Source: Pseudomonas fluorescens (lineage in GTDB: Bacteria > Pseudomonadota > Gammaproteobacteria > Pseudomonadales > Pseudomonadaceae). Taken from it: 64,000 nucleotides of DNA. The DNA lies in contig NZ_JSAK01000023.1 of NCBI RefSeq assembly GCF_000802965.1, positions 1 to 64,000 on the forward strand, written 5' to 3'. Of the stretch, positions 45,756-53,738 are shown piece after piece; position 1 is the first letter of the stretch, and every line of letters starts with the position of its first letter. Both the position numbers and the translations under genes were made by a program. The notes under the pieces were generated by a model. The model saw only the letters and a list, made by a program, of their open reading frames with translations. It had not been told where the DNA came from and made no database searches.

Positions 45756-46116
45756 GTTCAAGTTAGCGCCAGGAACGAGGGTGAGTTGCATCTACCCCCG
45801 CGTGACATCAACCGTAGAGCATGTTCAAGCATTCGAAACAAAAGCTAAGACGCTGTTGGATCAAGCTAACGCTTATGGCGAGTTGTCCCGCTCTCCCGCA
45901 CATGAATGCTGACCGCCACCTTGGTCCGAAGCACGTTATCCAGTGCAGAGCACTTGCGCTATGAAGCAGGGAGGGCAATTGCGTGACTGTCCACTATTGG
46001 CCGATTACTGCCCGTCGCCAAGGGCCGTGAACGACCCTCTGTCGCTTCTCGTCTCAGCCGATTTTTTTAGGTGTCTACTTCCAGATAGACCCTGCAGCTG
46101 CAAAAAGGAGCGAGCG
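45756..46116. other. Intergenic region after the ferulate operon
   Basis: This 361-base gap has no supported gene. It contains a second complete copy of the dispersed palindromic element (45989-46037), and otherwise I see nothing definite. A frame running from 45943 into the cupin is leader, not protein. Confidence 0.6.
45989..46037. repeat. Dispersed palindromic element, copy C
   Basis: This 49-base core starts GTCCACTATTGGCCGATTAC and ends CGACCC. It aligns without gaps to copy A at 31673-31721, with conserved blocks GTCC, TTGG, CGATT, CTGC, AAGGG and CGACCC. Confidence 0.55.
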
Positions 46117-46461
46117 ATGAGCGACAAACAGGTAGCACCTGAAACGCGAGGCGTTACGGTGGAGTTACTTGCCTCGATGGACCTTGGTCCCGAAATTGAA
46201 GGTATGGCAGGCCGCCAACTTAGAACGTGTAGGGTGACAATCGAGCCTGGAGGCGTCTTCGGGCCGATTCACAACCATAAAGACCGACCAGGCAGCGTCT
46301 ACATACTGCAAGGCACGATCACCGATCATCAAAATGGAGTCGCCACGGACTATGGGCCGGGATTAGGTTGGACCGAGGACAGGAACACCACGCATTGGCT
46401 TGAGAACAGAGGAACAATTGCGGCGGTGGAGATCTCGGTCGATATCGCCAGGCAAGAGTAA
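46117..46461 (+). CDS. Small cupin-domain protein
   Basis: This 114-residue single-domain cupin has metal-site residues in IHNHKDRPGSVYILQG (His-x-His and following Glu-like position) and a second motif near WTEDRNTTHWLEN. AAAGGAG precedes the ATG at 46117. Such small cupins bind a metal and serve as isomerases, dioxygenases or quercetinase-like proteins; no specific role can be assigned. It stands alone between the two aromatic clusters. Confidence 0.75.
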   Translation: MSDKQVAPETRGVTVELLASMDLGPEIEGMAGRQLRTCRVTIEPGGVFGPIHNHKDRPGSVYILQGTITDHQNGVATDYGPGLGWTEDRNTTHWLENRGTIAAVEISVDIARQE

Positions 46462-46572
46462 GCGTTCCCTGGGTAACCTCTTCATCGCCTTGCTTGCCGT
46501 ACCGCACCACTTCATCTCCCGCCTGGTGTGCGCTGAACCGTAGTCCATCTAACCCTTCGATAGATTAACCCC

Positions 46573-46606
46573 TCAAGCGTCAAAACCAGGTGTGCCTGAC
46601 GCTTGA
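46573..46606. promoter_or_regulatory. Perfect 10-bp inverted repeat over a -35 box
   Basis: TCAAGCGTCA (46573-46582) and TGACGCTTGA (46597-46606) are exact reverse complements with a 14-base loop. The right arm contains the first bases of the -35 hexamer of the promoter at 46603. It may be a second operator or the terminator stem of the cupin gene. Confidence 0.5.
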
Positions 46607-46641
46607 CATAAGCTGAACTCGGTCATATAAAGAACATGTTC
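46603..46641 (+). promoter_or_regulatory. Sigma70 promoter and GAACATGTTC operator
   Basis: TTGACA (46603-46608), a 17-bp spacer and TATAAA (46626-46631) form a near-consensus promoter. The palindrome GAACATGTTC (46632-46641) abuts the -10 box. The same 10-mer lies at the same place in the promoter at 50354, next to the divergent TetR gene, so it is probably the TetR operator. Confidence 0.7.
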
Positions 46642-46651
46642 ATAAATGATC

Positions 46652-46662
46652 AACAACAATAA
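46652..46662 (+). promoter_or_regulatory. AANAANAA motifs before the amidohydrolase
   Basis: AACAACAA and AACAATAA overlap here, 14 bases before the ATG at 46676. Their placement in a leader supports that ATG over an earlier one at 46646. Confidence 0.5.
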
Positions 46663-46675
46663 TGGATGCGATCAT

Positions 46676-47515
46676 ATGCGCCGAATCGACCTGCACTGCT
46701 ATCCCAACACACAACGCTGGATCGACTGCCAAGGTCCCTACGTCGAGGCTCTTGCGCAATACTGGCACCGCGACTGGAAAGCCAAGACCGAGGAAGAAGT
46801 GGTTCGCGAGTTCCAGAGCGCCGGCATCGAGGCGGTGCTGGTGGCCCTTGATCTGCGAGCAACCATCAACACGGTGCCGTGCGACAACGACTATGTGGCC
46901 GGCATGCGCGATCGCCACGACTGCATCATCCAGGCCTGGGGTGCCGTGGAACCGGCCATGGGGCAGGTGGCGATCGATGAGGCCAAACATGCGATCCGCG
47001 ACCTGGACATGCTTGGGTTTCACTTCCACCCGATCATGCAGCACTTCAGTGTCGATGATCAGCGCTATTACCCGCTCTGGGAAGAAATCAACGCCCTGAA
47101 AGTGCCGGTGATGATCGACGTCGGCATGACCGGCATGGGCGCAGGCCTGCCCGGGGGCTTCGGTGCCAAGACCCGGCATGCACATCCATCGTCCATCGAT
47201 ACCCTGGCGGCGGACTTCCCGGACTTGACCATCATCATGGCGCACCCGGGTTACCCGTGGATCGACGAAACCACCGTCTGTGCACTGCACAAGGGCAATG
47301 TGTTCTGGGAAATGTCCGGCTGGGCACCCAAATACCTGCCAGAGGCGCTCAAGCGCGATATTCGCGGGCGACTCAAGCACAAGGTCATGTTCGGTAGCGA
47401 CTACCCCAGCATTCCCCATGAGCGGCTGTTCAAGGAGTGGGGCGAGTTGGGCTACTCCGATGAAGTGCTGGAGTTGTTCTTCCACAAGAACGCCGAACGC
47501 GTGCTGGGTCTCTGA
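46676..47515 (+). CDS. Amidohydrolase-2 family metal-dependent hydrolase/decarboxylase
   Basis: This 279-residue TIM-barrel protein of the amidohydrolase-related family also includes decarboxylases such as ACMSD. Metal-site candidates are His in RIDLHCYPN, His in GFHFHPI, His in IIMAHPGYPW and Asp in VMFGSDYPS. The usual HxH near the N-terminus reads HCY here. In actinobacterial phenylpropanoid clusters (CouO, PhdC) a hydrolase of this type cleaves the beta-keto acyl-CoA side chain. That would fit the ligase, hydratase and SDR encoded downstream, but it is an inference. It is the first gene after the GAACATGTTC promoter. Confidence 0.75.
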   Translation: MRRIDLHCYPNTQRWIDCQGPYVEALAQYWHRDWKAKTEEEVVREFQSAGIEAVLVALDLRATINTVPCDNDYVAGMRDRHDCIIQAWGAVEPAMGQVAIDEAKHAIRDLDMLGFHFHPIMQHFSVDDQRYYPLWEEINALKVPVMIDVGMTGMGAGLPGGFGAKTRHAHPSSIDTLAADFPDLTIIMAHPGYPWIDETTVCALHKGNVFWEMSGWAPKYLPEALKRDIRGRLKHKVMFGSDYPSIPHERLFKEWGELGYSDEVLELFFHKNAERVLGL

Positions 47516-47516
47516 C

Positions 47517-48320
47517 ATGGGTAGCGAGCAGCATAATGTGGTGACCGAACGGCGCGGGCATGTGCTCCATATCCGCATCAACAGGCCTCAGGTTCGCAAC
47601 GCGCTGGACCCGCTCACTTACCATCAGTTGAGTCTGGCCTGCGATGAGCTGGAGGCTGACCCCGAGCTGTGGCTCGGGGTGCTGACCGGGGAGGGCGACC
47701 AGGCCTTCAGTGCCGGCCGCGACCTCAAGCAACTGGCGCAAATGGCTGTTGCCGATGAGGCGCAGAAACAGGCTGAAGCGGCGTTATGGCAGTGCACCAC
47801 ACGCTTGACCGACCGCTTCGGTTTCGCCAAGCCGCTGATTGCACGGCTCAATGGTTCGGCCCATGGCGGCGGACTGGAGCTGGCCCTGGCGTGTGACATC
47901 ATCGTCGCCGCCGAACATGCCCAGCTCAGCCTGCCCGAGCCCCGGCGCGGGCTGATTGCCACTGCGGGCGGTGTCCATCGCCTGCCGCGCCAGATCGGCC
48001 TGAAGGCGGCAATGGGGTATCTGCTGACCGGGCGAGCCATGACCGCGCAACGGGGTTACGAGCTGGGCCTGATCAACGAAGTGGTTCCCGCGCACTTGCT
48101 CGATGAGGCTGTCGAGCAATGGGTGGCGGACATCCTGGCCTGTGCGCCACTGGCGGTTCGCGCTACTAAGGCCTGTGCCATGCAGGGCCTTGACCTGCCG
48201 CTGGCAGAGGCCGTGGCCCGGCGCTACGACGCCGAAGAGCGGCGCAAGGCCAGTGAAGACAGTCGCGAAGGGCCGCGTGCCTTTGCCGAAAAACGTCGAC
48301 CGCAATGGCGAGGATGCTGA
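47517..48320 (+). CDS. Enoyl-CoA hydratase/isomerase family protein
   Basis: This 267-residue crotonase has the oxyanion-hole segments FSAGRDLKQL and NGSAHGGGLELALACDI, and a catalytic-region Glu in LSLPEPRRGLIATAGG. It starts 1 base after the amidohydrolase stop, so the two are one transcript. Hydration of an unsaturated acyl-CoA is likely; retro-Claisen members of the fold are an alternative. The frame extending back to 47280 is only overlap with the upstream gene. Confidence 0.85.
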   Translation: MGSEQHNVVTERRGHVLHIRINRPQVRNALDPLTYHQLSLACDELEADPELWLGVLTGEGDQAFSAGRDLKQLAQMAVADEAQKQAEAALWQCTTRLTDRFGFAKPLIARLNGSAHGGGLELALACDIIVAAEHAQLSLPEPRRGLIATAGGVHRLPRQIGLKAAMGYLLTGRAMTAQRGYELGLINEVVPAHLLDEAVEQWVADILACAPLAVRATKACAMQGLDLPLAEAVARRYDAEERRKASEDSREGPRAFAEKRRPQWRGC

Positions 48321-48378
48321 AGCACTGCTCCCGGTTTCTACCCGATACGGTACGCTCAGACGACAGTACCGCTACCTG

Positions 48379-48389
48379 AATAAAAATAA
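48379..48389 (+). promoter_or_regulatory. AANAANAA motifs before the MFS gene
   Basis: AATAAAAA and AAAAATAA overlap 16 bases before the ATG at 48406, next to the AGGTG ribosome site. Confidence 0.45.
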
Positions 48390-48405
48390 TCACAGGTGAC
48401 AGGCA

Positions 48406-49710
48406 ATGAATACGTCGCGCATGTTTTACGGCTGGTGGGTCGTGGTCGCATCGATCATGGGGATGATCGTCAGCCAGGGTCCCGTCCTGGTATTTACCTT
48501 CGGCATTTTCATGAAGCCCTTGAGCGCCGAGTTCGGCTGGAGCCGTTCGCAAGTTTCGCTGGGGCTGACCATCGCTATTCTCACCGCCGCCTTGTGCACC
48601 CCCTGGATCGGTCGGTTGATCGATCGCAAGGGGGCGCGCCAAGTGGCCATTCCGGCGTTGCTGTTGTTCGGCGTCGGGATCATGTCGCTCGGCCTCTTGC
48701 CGGCCAACCTGGTGCTTTTCTATCTGGCGTTCTGCGTGATTGGCCTGTTGTCCACCGGCGGCACTCCCACGGCCTATGCCATGGCCGTGAGTTGCTGGTT
48801 CATCCGCCGCCGTGGCCTGGCCCTGGGCTTGAGCATGGCGGGTATCGGCATCGGAGCGGCGTTGCTGCCGATGCTGGCGCAACATGCCGTGGCCGCACTG
48901 GGCTGGCGCCTGGCGTATGCGGTGATGGGCCTGGTGATTGTTCTCGGCGCGGTTGGCGTCGCCTGGAAACTGCAGAACAAGCCTGCTGACCTGGGGCTGT
49001 TCCCGGACAACCAGCCCACCGTGGATGGCGCCCCTCATTCGCCGGACAAGGTTGGCCTGACCGTGGGGCAGGCGCTGCGCAGCCGCTCGTTCTGGCTGAT
49101 CGGCGTGGCGTTTTTCCTCGCGGCCCTGGCGATCAACGGCTGCTCGGTGCACTTCGTGCCCTTGCTCACCGACCGCGGCATACCGGCTGGCGAAGCCGCT
49201 CGCATTGCCTCGATCATCGGTATCGCGCTGATCGTCGGCCGCGTGGGCGCAGGGTATCTGCTCGACTACCTGTTCGCGCCCTTTGTCACGGTGTTTTTCT
49301 TCATTGGCCCGGTGATCGGCATCCTCTTGCTCTACAGCGGCGCCAGCGGCAGCAGCGCAATGTTCTGCGCGGCCCTGATCGGCCTGGGTGTCGGCGCGGA
49401 GGTGGACCTGATTGCCTACCTGATCGCGCGTTATTTCGGGTTGCGCGCCTTTGGTGAGATCTATGGCTACCTGTTCGGCCTGTTCTGTCTGGGCACAGCC
49501 TTCGGACCGTTGTTGATGGGCATTGGTCAGACGCTCAATGGCAGTTACGACGCGGTCCTGCTGTTGTTCGCCGGCTGCATGGTGGTGGCCTGTGTCCTGA
49601 TGCTCTGTGTCGGTCGTTATCCGGACCTCCATGGGCAGCACAAGGTGCCGGCGATCACGCCGCCTGCAAACCATGCATTATCAGACTCAGGCGCTTCATC
49701 AGCTCATTGA
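48406..49710 (+). CDS. MFS transporter (monocarboxylate/OFA-like)
   Basis: This 434-residue, 12-helix MFS protein begins FYGWWVVVASIMGMIVSQGP, as in monocarboxylate and oxalate/formate-type carriers. It has the loop motif GRLIDRKGARQVA. It lies 85 bases after the hydratase gene and probably imports the acid processed by this cluster. Its last 56 bases overlap the 3-prime end of the convergent TetR gene. Confidence 0.87.
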   Translation: MNTSRMFYGWWVVVASIMGMIVSQGPVLVFTFGIFMKPLSAEFGWSRSQVSLGLTIAILTAALCTPWIGRLIDRKGARQVAIPALLLFGVGIMSLGLLPANLVLFYLAFCVIGLLSTGGTPTAYAMAVSCWFIRRRGLALGLSMAGIGIGAALLPMLAQHAVAALGWRLAYAVMGLVIVLGAVGVAWKLQNKPADLGLFPDNQPTVDGAPHSPDKVGLTVGQALRSRSFWLIGVAFFLAALAINGCSVHFVPLLTDRGIPAGEAARIASIIGIALIVGRVGAGYLLDYLFAPFVTVFFFIGPVIGILLLYSGASGSSAMFCAALIGLGVGAEVDLIAYLIARYFGLRAFGEIYGYLFGLFCLGTAFGPLLMGIGQTLNGSYDAVLLLFAGCMVVACVLMLCVGRYPDLHGQHKVPAITPPANHALSDSGASSAH

Positions 49711-50284
49711 GACCGTCTTGCGGATCCTGCGAGTCGTCCGCCAGCCACATGCGAATCTCCGCTGCCAATAGATGGAACATGGTCTTGGCGATCATGCTGT
49801 CGTCTTCCTGGCAGCGCACTTCACCCTGGGCCCGGGCATGGCCAAGCAGGGTTGAGATCGAGTCGATGGTACGCGCCCGGGTCGCCTGGAAGCGTTCGCT
49901 CTGCATCCCCGTTGTGTAGAAGGTGATCTCACGGGTCAGGTCCCGTGAGATCACCTTGTCCTGCCCGTAAAACACGAAAAAGTGCCGCAGCGCGTTGCGC
50001 AGGTTGTCCAGCAGTGGGCGGTCGGCGCGGCAGTCGGCGAAAGCCCGCGTAGTCAACTCGTCGAGATCGTCGTTGAACACCAGGAACAACAGGTCGCGCT
50101 TGTCGGTGGCGTAGAGAAACAGGGTCGACAGGCCAACGTCCGCTTCCTGGGCGATTTGCCGTGTCGTGGTCGGCTCAAAGCCATTCTCGGTGAAGAGTTT
50201 TTTCGATGCGGCACGGATCCGCAGGAATTTGTCGAGCTTGTTTCGTTCGCGCAAACCCAGCGGGGCATTCGATTTCACGTTCAT
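49655..50284 (-). CDS. TetR-family regulator of the second catabolic cluster
   Basis: This 209-residue TetR protein has an N-terminal helix-turn-helix (TTTRQIAQEADVGLSTLFLY) after a basic leader. It lies between the MFS gene and the divergent SDR gene, whose promoter carries GAACATGTTC. The same site stands before the amidohydrolase, so it likely represses both units and responds to a pathway CoA ester or acid. The end-to-end overlap with the MFS gene is antisense. Confidence 0.85.
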   Translation of the reverse strand: MNVKSNAPLGLRERNKLDKFLRIRAASKKLFTENGFEPTTTRQIAQEADVGLSTLFLYATDKRDLLFLVFNDDLDELTTRAFADCRADRPLLDNLRNALRHFFVFYGQDKVISRDLTREITFYTTGMQSERFQATRARTIDSISTLLGHARAQGEVRCQEDDSMIAKTMFHLLAAEIRMWLADDSQDPQDGLNELMKRLSLIMHGLQAA

Positions 50285-50353
50285 GTCAGACCTTTGATTT
50301 TTCTGGTTTTGTCGGGGTTCTGGAAGAACTCATCTTAAGGGATGGCCAGAGCC

Positions 50354-50393
50354 TTGACAAACAATATGATCATGTCTAAAAATGAACATGTTC
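50354..50393 (+). promoter_or_regulatory. SDR-ligase operon promoter and GAACATGTTC operator
   Basis: TTGACA (50354-50359), a 17-bp spacer and a weak TAAAAA -10 are followed by GAACATGTTC (50384-50393). A related dyad, ATGATCAT, lies within the spacer. The layout copies the promoter at 46603. Confidence 0.65.
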
Positions 50394-50397
50394 TTTT

Positions 50398-50408
50398 AAA
50401 AACAATAA
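50398..50408 (+). promoter_or_regulatory. AANAANAA motifs before the SDR gene
   Basis: AAAAACAA and AACAATAA overlap 12 bases before the ATG at 50421, directly beside the GAGG site. Confidence 0.5.
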
Positions 50409-50420
50409 ACGAGGTTGAAC

Positions 50421-51185
50421 ATGTCCCCATCCAAGAAAGTCGCCCTGGTCACAGGTTCCGCATCCGGCATTGGCGCCACGGTGGCCGTGGCACTGGCCAA
50501 GGCCGGTTATGACGTGATCGTCAACTACAGCCGCAGCGAAGCCTCGGCCAGGTCCACGGTGCAAGCCTGCGAGGCAGCCGGGGCACGGACGATGTTGCTG
50601 CAGTGCGACGTGTCGAATGAGGACAGTGTCAAAGCCATGGTCGCCGCCATCCGTGAGCAATACAGCCACTTGGACGTGGTCTGCAGCAACGCCGGCGTGT
50701 CCATCGATACGCCACCGAAAAAGTTTGACGAGATCGAAGTGGAAGATTGGGACCGGGTATTCGCGGTGAACGTACGCGGCCTGTTCCTGATCGCCAAGCA
50801 CACCAAGGCCCTGTTGTTCGAGGCACCCCGGCCGTGCATGGTCAACACCGCCTCGATTGTGGGCATGCGCCCTGGTGCCCAGCCGCTGCCGTATTCGGCG
50901 TCCAAGGCGGCCGTCATCAGCATGACTCAGACCCTGGCCAACGCACTGGGCCCCAAGGTACGCGTCAATGCAATCGCCCCGGGCTGGATGGAAGGGGAGT
51001 GGATGGAATGGATGCTGGGCGACAACTACGACAAGTTGATGACCCGTCGCGCGCGCGCCACGCCCTTGCAGCGCTGTGTGACCATGCCGGACGTGGCTGA
51101 AGTGGTGCTCACCCTGATCGAGCACATGCACTTTGTCACCGGCGAAACCATTGTCATCGATGGCGGTTTCGCCAAGACCACCTGA
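50421..51185 (+). CDS. Short-chain dehydrogenase/reductase (FabG-like)
   Basis: This 254-residue SDR has an NAD(P) site TGSASGIG, NAG in VCSNAGVS and the catalytic Ser...Tyr-x-x-x-Lys in ASIVG and YSASKA. The C-terminus is the usual VIDGGF. The ATG at 50421 has GAGG six bases upstream; a TTG at 50415 is less likely. In this cluster it would oxidise a 3-hydroxyacyl-CoA to the 3-keto form between the hydratase and thiolase or amidohydrolase steps. Confidence 0.88.
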   Translation: MSPSKKVALVTGSASGIGATVAVALAKAGYDVIVNYSRSEASARSTVQACEAAGARTMLLQCDVSNEDSVKAMVAAIREQYSHLDVVCSNAGVSIDTPPKKFDEIEVEDWDRVFAVNVRGLFLIAKHTKALLFEAPRPCMVNTASIVGMRPGAQPLPYSASKAAVISMTQTLANALGPKVRVNAIAPGWMEGEWMEWMLGDNYDKLMTRRARATPLQRCVTMPDVAEVVLTLIEHMHFVTGETIVIDGGFAKTT

Positions 51186-51244
51186 TTCTTCAGGGCCAAT
51201 TCTTCCGGGCGAGAGTTGCGCTCTGGCCCCTGCGGGTTCCTTCC

Positions 51245-51252
51245 AACAATAA
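51245..51252 (+). promoter_or_regulatory. AANAANAA motif before the ligase gene
   Basis: AACAATAA lies 22 bases before the ATG at 51275, just upstream of the GAGG site. Confidence 0.45.
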
Positions 51253-51274
51253 CGACAACATCGAGGACATTTCC

Positions 51275-52924
51275 ATGATGGGATTCGTGCCGTTTCCAGA
51301 AAAGTTCGTTGAGCAGTATCGCGCCAAGGGCTACTGGCTGGACCAGACCCTGGCGAATACCTTCCAGGCTGTATGCCGTCAGTACGGAGAGCGCATTGCC
51401 GTGTGCGATGCTTCCCGTGAGGTGAGCTACGCCGAGCTTGACCAGGTTGCCACACGCCTGGGTTTGAACCTGTTGGATGCCGGTCTGGTGCCGGGCGATA
51501 TCGTCGTCTTGCAACTGGGCAACGTGCTGGAGTTTGTCTTCGTTTACCTGGCCCTGCAGAAAATCGGAGTTCGGCCGATCCTTGCGCTGCACACCCACCG
51601 ATACCGTGAGCTGCGCCAGTTCGTCGAGTTGTCTGGCGCCACCGCAACTATTTCGGCGGATCGCTCCAAGGACTGCGATTTCATCGATATCGTCAACCGC
51701 GTTCAAGCTGATACCGCCAGCATCCGTCGCAAGTTTGTCCTCGGTGCCGCGGCGGACGGTTTTGTCTCGCTGGGCGACCTGCTGGCGCGTGAGCCACGTC
51801 GGAATGTTGCTGAAATCGAGGCGATTCAGGCGGCGATCGATCCGTGCAGCCCAGCGCTGTTTCTATTGTCTGGCGGCACGACCGGCATCCCGAAGATGAT
51901 CCCGCGCTCGCACAACGACTACGTCTGCAACTCGCGGCTGGCCTCCAAATACACGGGCATTGATGAGCACTCGGTGTTGCTGGACGTGCTTCCCATTGCT
52001 CACAACTTGCCGCTGGCGTGCCCTGGCTTGCAGGGCTTCATGCTCTGCGGTGCCAAGGTGGTGTTACATGCCAGCACTCGGGCTGAAGAGGTGTTCGGTT
52101 TGATCGAGCGCTTCAAGGTCACCCATATCCATGTGGTGCCGGCCCTGCTGATCATGTGGATGAACGACCCCCGGGTCGAGTCCTTCAATCTGGACAGCGT
52201 GCGAGTGATCCAGTCCGGTGGCCAGCGTCTGCAACCGGAGACGCGGGCCTTGACCGAGCAGGTCTTGCATAACTGCACGGTGCAGGAAAACTTCGGCATG
52301 GCCGAAGGCCTGTTGATGTTCGTGCGCCTGGACGATCCGCTGGATGTACGCCGCGAGTCGGTGGGCAGGCCGGTGTGTGAAGACGACGAAATCCTCTTGC
52401 TGGGCGAGGACGACCTACCGGTGCCGCCGGGTACGCCGGGCGAGCTGTGCTGCCGAGGGCCCTACACCTTGCGCGGTTACTTCAACGCACCGGAGCATAA
52501 CGCGCGGGCGTTTACCCCCGAAGGTTTCTACCGTTCCGGCGACATGATGCGCGAGCTGCCCTCGGGCAACTATGTGGTGGAAGGGCGCAAGAAGGACCTG
52601 ATCAACCGCGGCGGCGAGAAAATTTCCGCCGAAGAAATCGAGAACCTGGTGCTGGCTCACCCGGCCGTTACGAACGTGGCGTGCGTGGCCATGCCCGACC
52701 CGGTGCTGGGCGAAAAAATGTGCGCCTTCGTGATCCTCAAGCCGGCTGCGCAGTTGAGCCTGGAAGAGCTGGTCGATTACCTGCAGAGCCATGAAATCGC
52801 CCGTTTCAAACTGCCGGAGCGCCTGGAGCTGGTGGACAGTTTTCCGCTGTCGACCTTCGGCAAGGTCTCCAAGAAAGACCTGGTGGAGCGCGTCAGCGCC
52901 CAGCTAAAAATCGAGGCGGCCTGA
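51275..52924 (+). CDS. Aryl-acid AMP/CoA ligase (2,3-dihydroxybenzoate-AMP ligase type)
   Basis: This 549-residue ANL adenylating enzyme is nearest in style to EntE/DhbE. The phosphate loop is LSGGTTGIPK, and the acid-pocket segment LPIAHNLPLACPG matches the DhbE/EntE segment with its substrate-binding Asn. QENFGMAEG and the C-terminal catalytic Lys in STFGKVSKKDL are also visible. No isochorismate or carrier-protein genes are near, so siderophore synthesis is unlikely. Co-location with hydratase, SDR and thiolase genes suggests it makes an aryl-acyl-CoA for degradation. Confidence 0.85.
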   Translation: MMGFVPFPEKFVEQYRAKGYWLDQTLANTFQAVCRQYGERIAVCDASREVSYAELDQVATRLGLNLLDAGLVPGDIVVLQLGNVLEFVFVYLALQKIGVRPILALHTHRYRELRQFVELSGATATISADRSKDCDFIDIVNRVQADTASIRRKFVLGAAADGFVSLGDLLAREPRRNVAEIEAIQAAIDPCSPALFLLSGGTTGIPKMIPRSHNDYVCNSRLASKYTGIDEHSVLLDVLPIAHNLPLACPGLQGFMLCGAKVVLHASTRAEEVFGLIERFKVTHIHVVPALLIMWMNDPRVESFNLDSVRVIQSGGQRLQPETRALTEQVLHNCTVQENFGMAEGLLMFVRLDDPLDVRRESVGRPVCEDDEILLLGEDDLPVPPGTPGELCCRGPYTLRGYFNAPEHNARAFTPEGFYRSGDMMRELPSGNYVVEGRKKDLINRGGEKISAEEIENLVLAHPAVTNVACVAMPDPVLGEKMCAFVILKPAAQLSLEELVDYLQSHEIARFKLPERLELVDSFPLSTFGKVSKKDLVERVSAQLKIEAA

Positions 52925-52925
52925 G

Positions 52926-53696
52926 ATGAGCGACTTTATCCAATACCGCTTCGAAGACGGCATCGCCACCTTGACGCTGTGCGCGCCCGAGCAGCACAAC
53001 GCCTTGAGCCATCAGGTGCAGTTCGACGGGTTCACTCAGGTTTGCGCGCGCATCAACCGCGATCCGCAGGTCAAAGTGGTCATCCTCACAGGTTCCGGCA
53101 AATCGTTCTGTGCCGGTGGCAACGTCAAGGACATGAAAGCGCGGGCGGGGCTGTTCGCGGGTGATCCGTATCAGCTGCGCGATGGCTATCGCCATGGCAT
53201 CCAGCAGATTCCGCTGGCGGTCTACCACCTTGAGGTGCCGACCATTGCTGCCGTCAACGGTGCAGCGATTGGTGCCGGTTGCGACCTGGCATTGATGTGC
53301 GACATCCGAATCGCCTCGCAACAAGCGCGTTTCGCTGAAAGCTTCGTACGCCTGGGAATCGTGCCCGGGGATGGCGGCGCCTGGCTGTTGCCCCGGGCGC
53401 TGAACAACCTGTCGCGGGCCTATGAACTGTCATTTACCGGCGAGACGGTGTCGGCGCAGCAGGCGCTCGAATATGGCCTGGTGTCGCGCGTTGTCGCGCC
53501 GGATGACTTGTTGGTGGCCGCTCAAGACCTGGCCCGACGGATCGCGGCCAACCCCGGGCATGCTCTGAGGTTGACCAAGAAGCTGTTGCGCGAAGGGCAG
53601 CACACCCGGCTGGAACCCTTGCTCGAACTGTCCGCTGCCTATCAGGCACTGGCCCATCACACCGAAGCCCACCAGGCCATCGTGCAGGCACTTTGA
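52926..53696 (+). CDS. Enoyl-CoA hydratase/isomerase family protein
   Basis: This 256-residue crotonase has oxyanion-hole segments SFCAGGNVKDM and NGAAIGAGCDLALMCDI, and SFVRLGIVPGDGGAWLLPR. Both catalytic-region residues Glu (AESF) and Asp (PGDGG) are present. It starts 1 base after the ligase stop. It is the second crotonase of the cluster; the two may act in sequence, for instance as hydratase and as C-C hydrolase or isomerase. Confidence 0.87.
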   Translation: MSDFIQYRFEDGIATLTLCAPEQHNALSHQVQFDGFTQVCARINRDPQVKVVILTGSGKSFCAGGNVKDMKARAGLFAGDPYQLRDGYRHGIQQIPLAVYHLEVPTIAAVNGAAIGAGCDLALMCDIRIASQQARFAESFVRLGIVPGDGGAWLLPRALNNLSRAYELSFTGETVSAQQALEYGLVSRVVAPDDLLVAAQDLARRIAANPGHALRLTKKLLREGQHTRLEPLLELSAAYQALAHHTEAHQAIVQAL

Positions 53697-53738
53697 TCGC
53701 AGCCGGACGCTGCACGCGGCGTTCGGCCGGAGGTTCTC

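Noticed and set aside
46640..47581. 313-residue minus-strand frame
   Set aside because: Exact antisense of the amidohydrolase; the plus frame has clear metal-site motifs.
48166..49674. 502-residue minus-strand frame
   Set aside because: Antisense of the MFS gene, rich in Gln/Arg/His as expected for the complement of hydrophobic codons.
51275..52924. Siderophore (catecholate) biosynthesis locus based on the EntE-like ligase
   Set aside because: No isochorismate synthase, isochorismatase, carrier protein or NRPS genes are nearby; all neighbours are catabolic.
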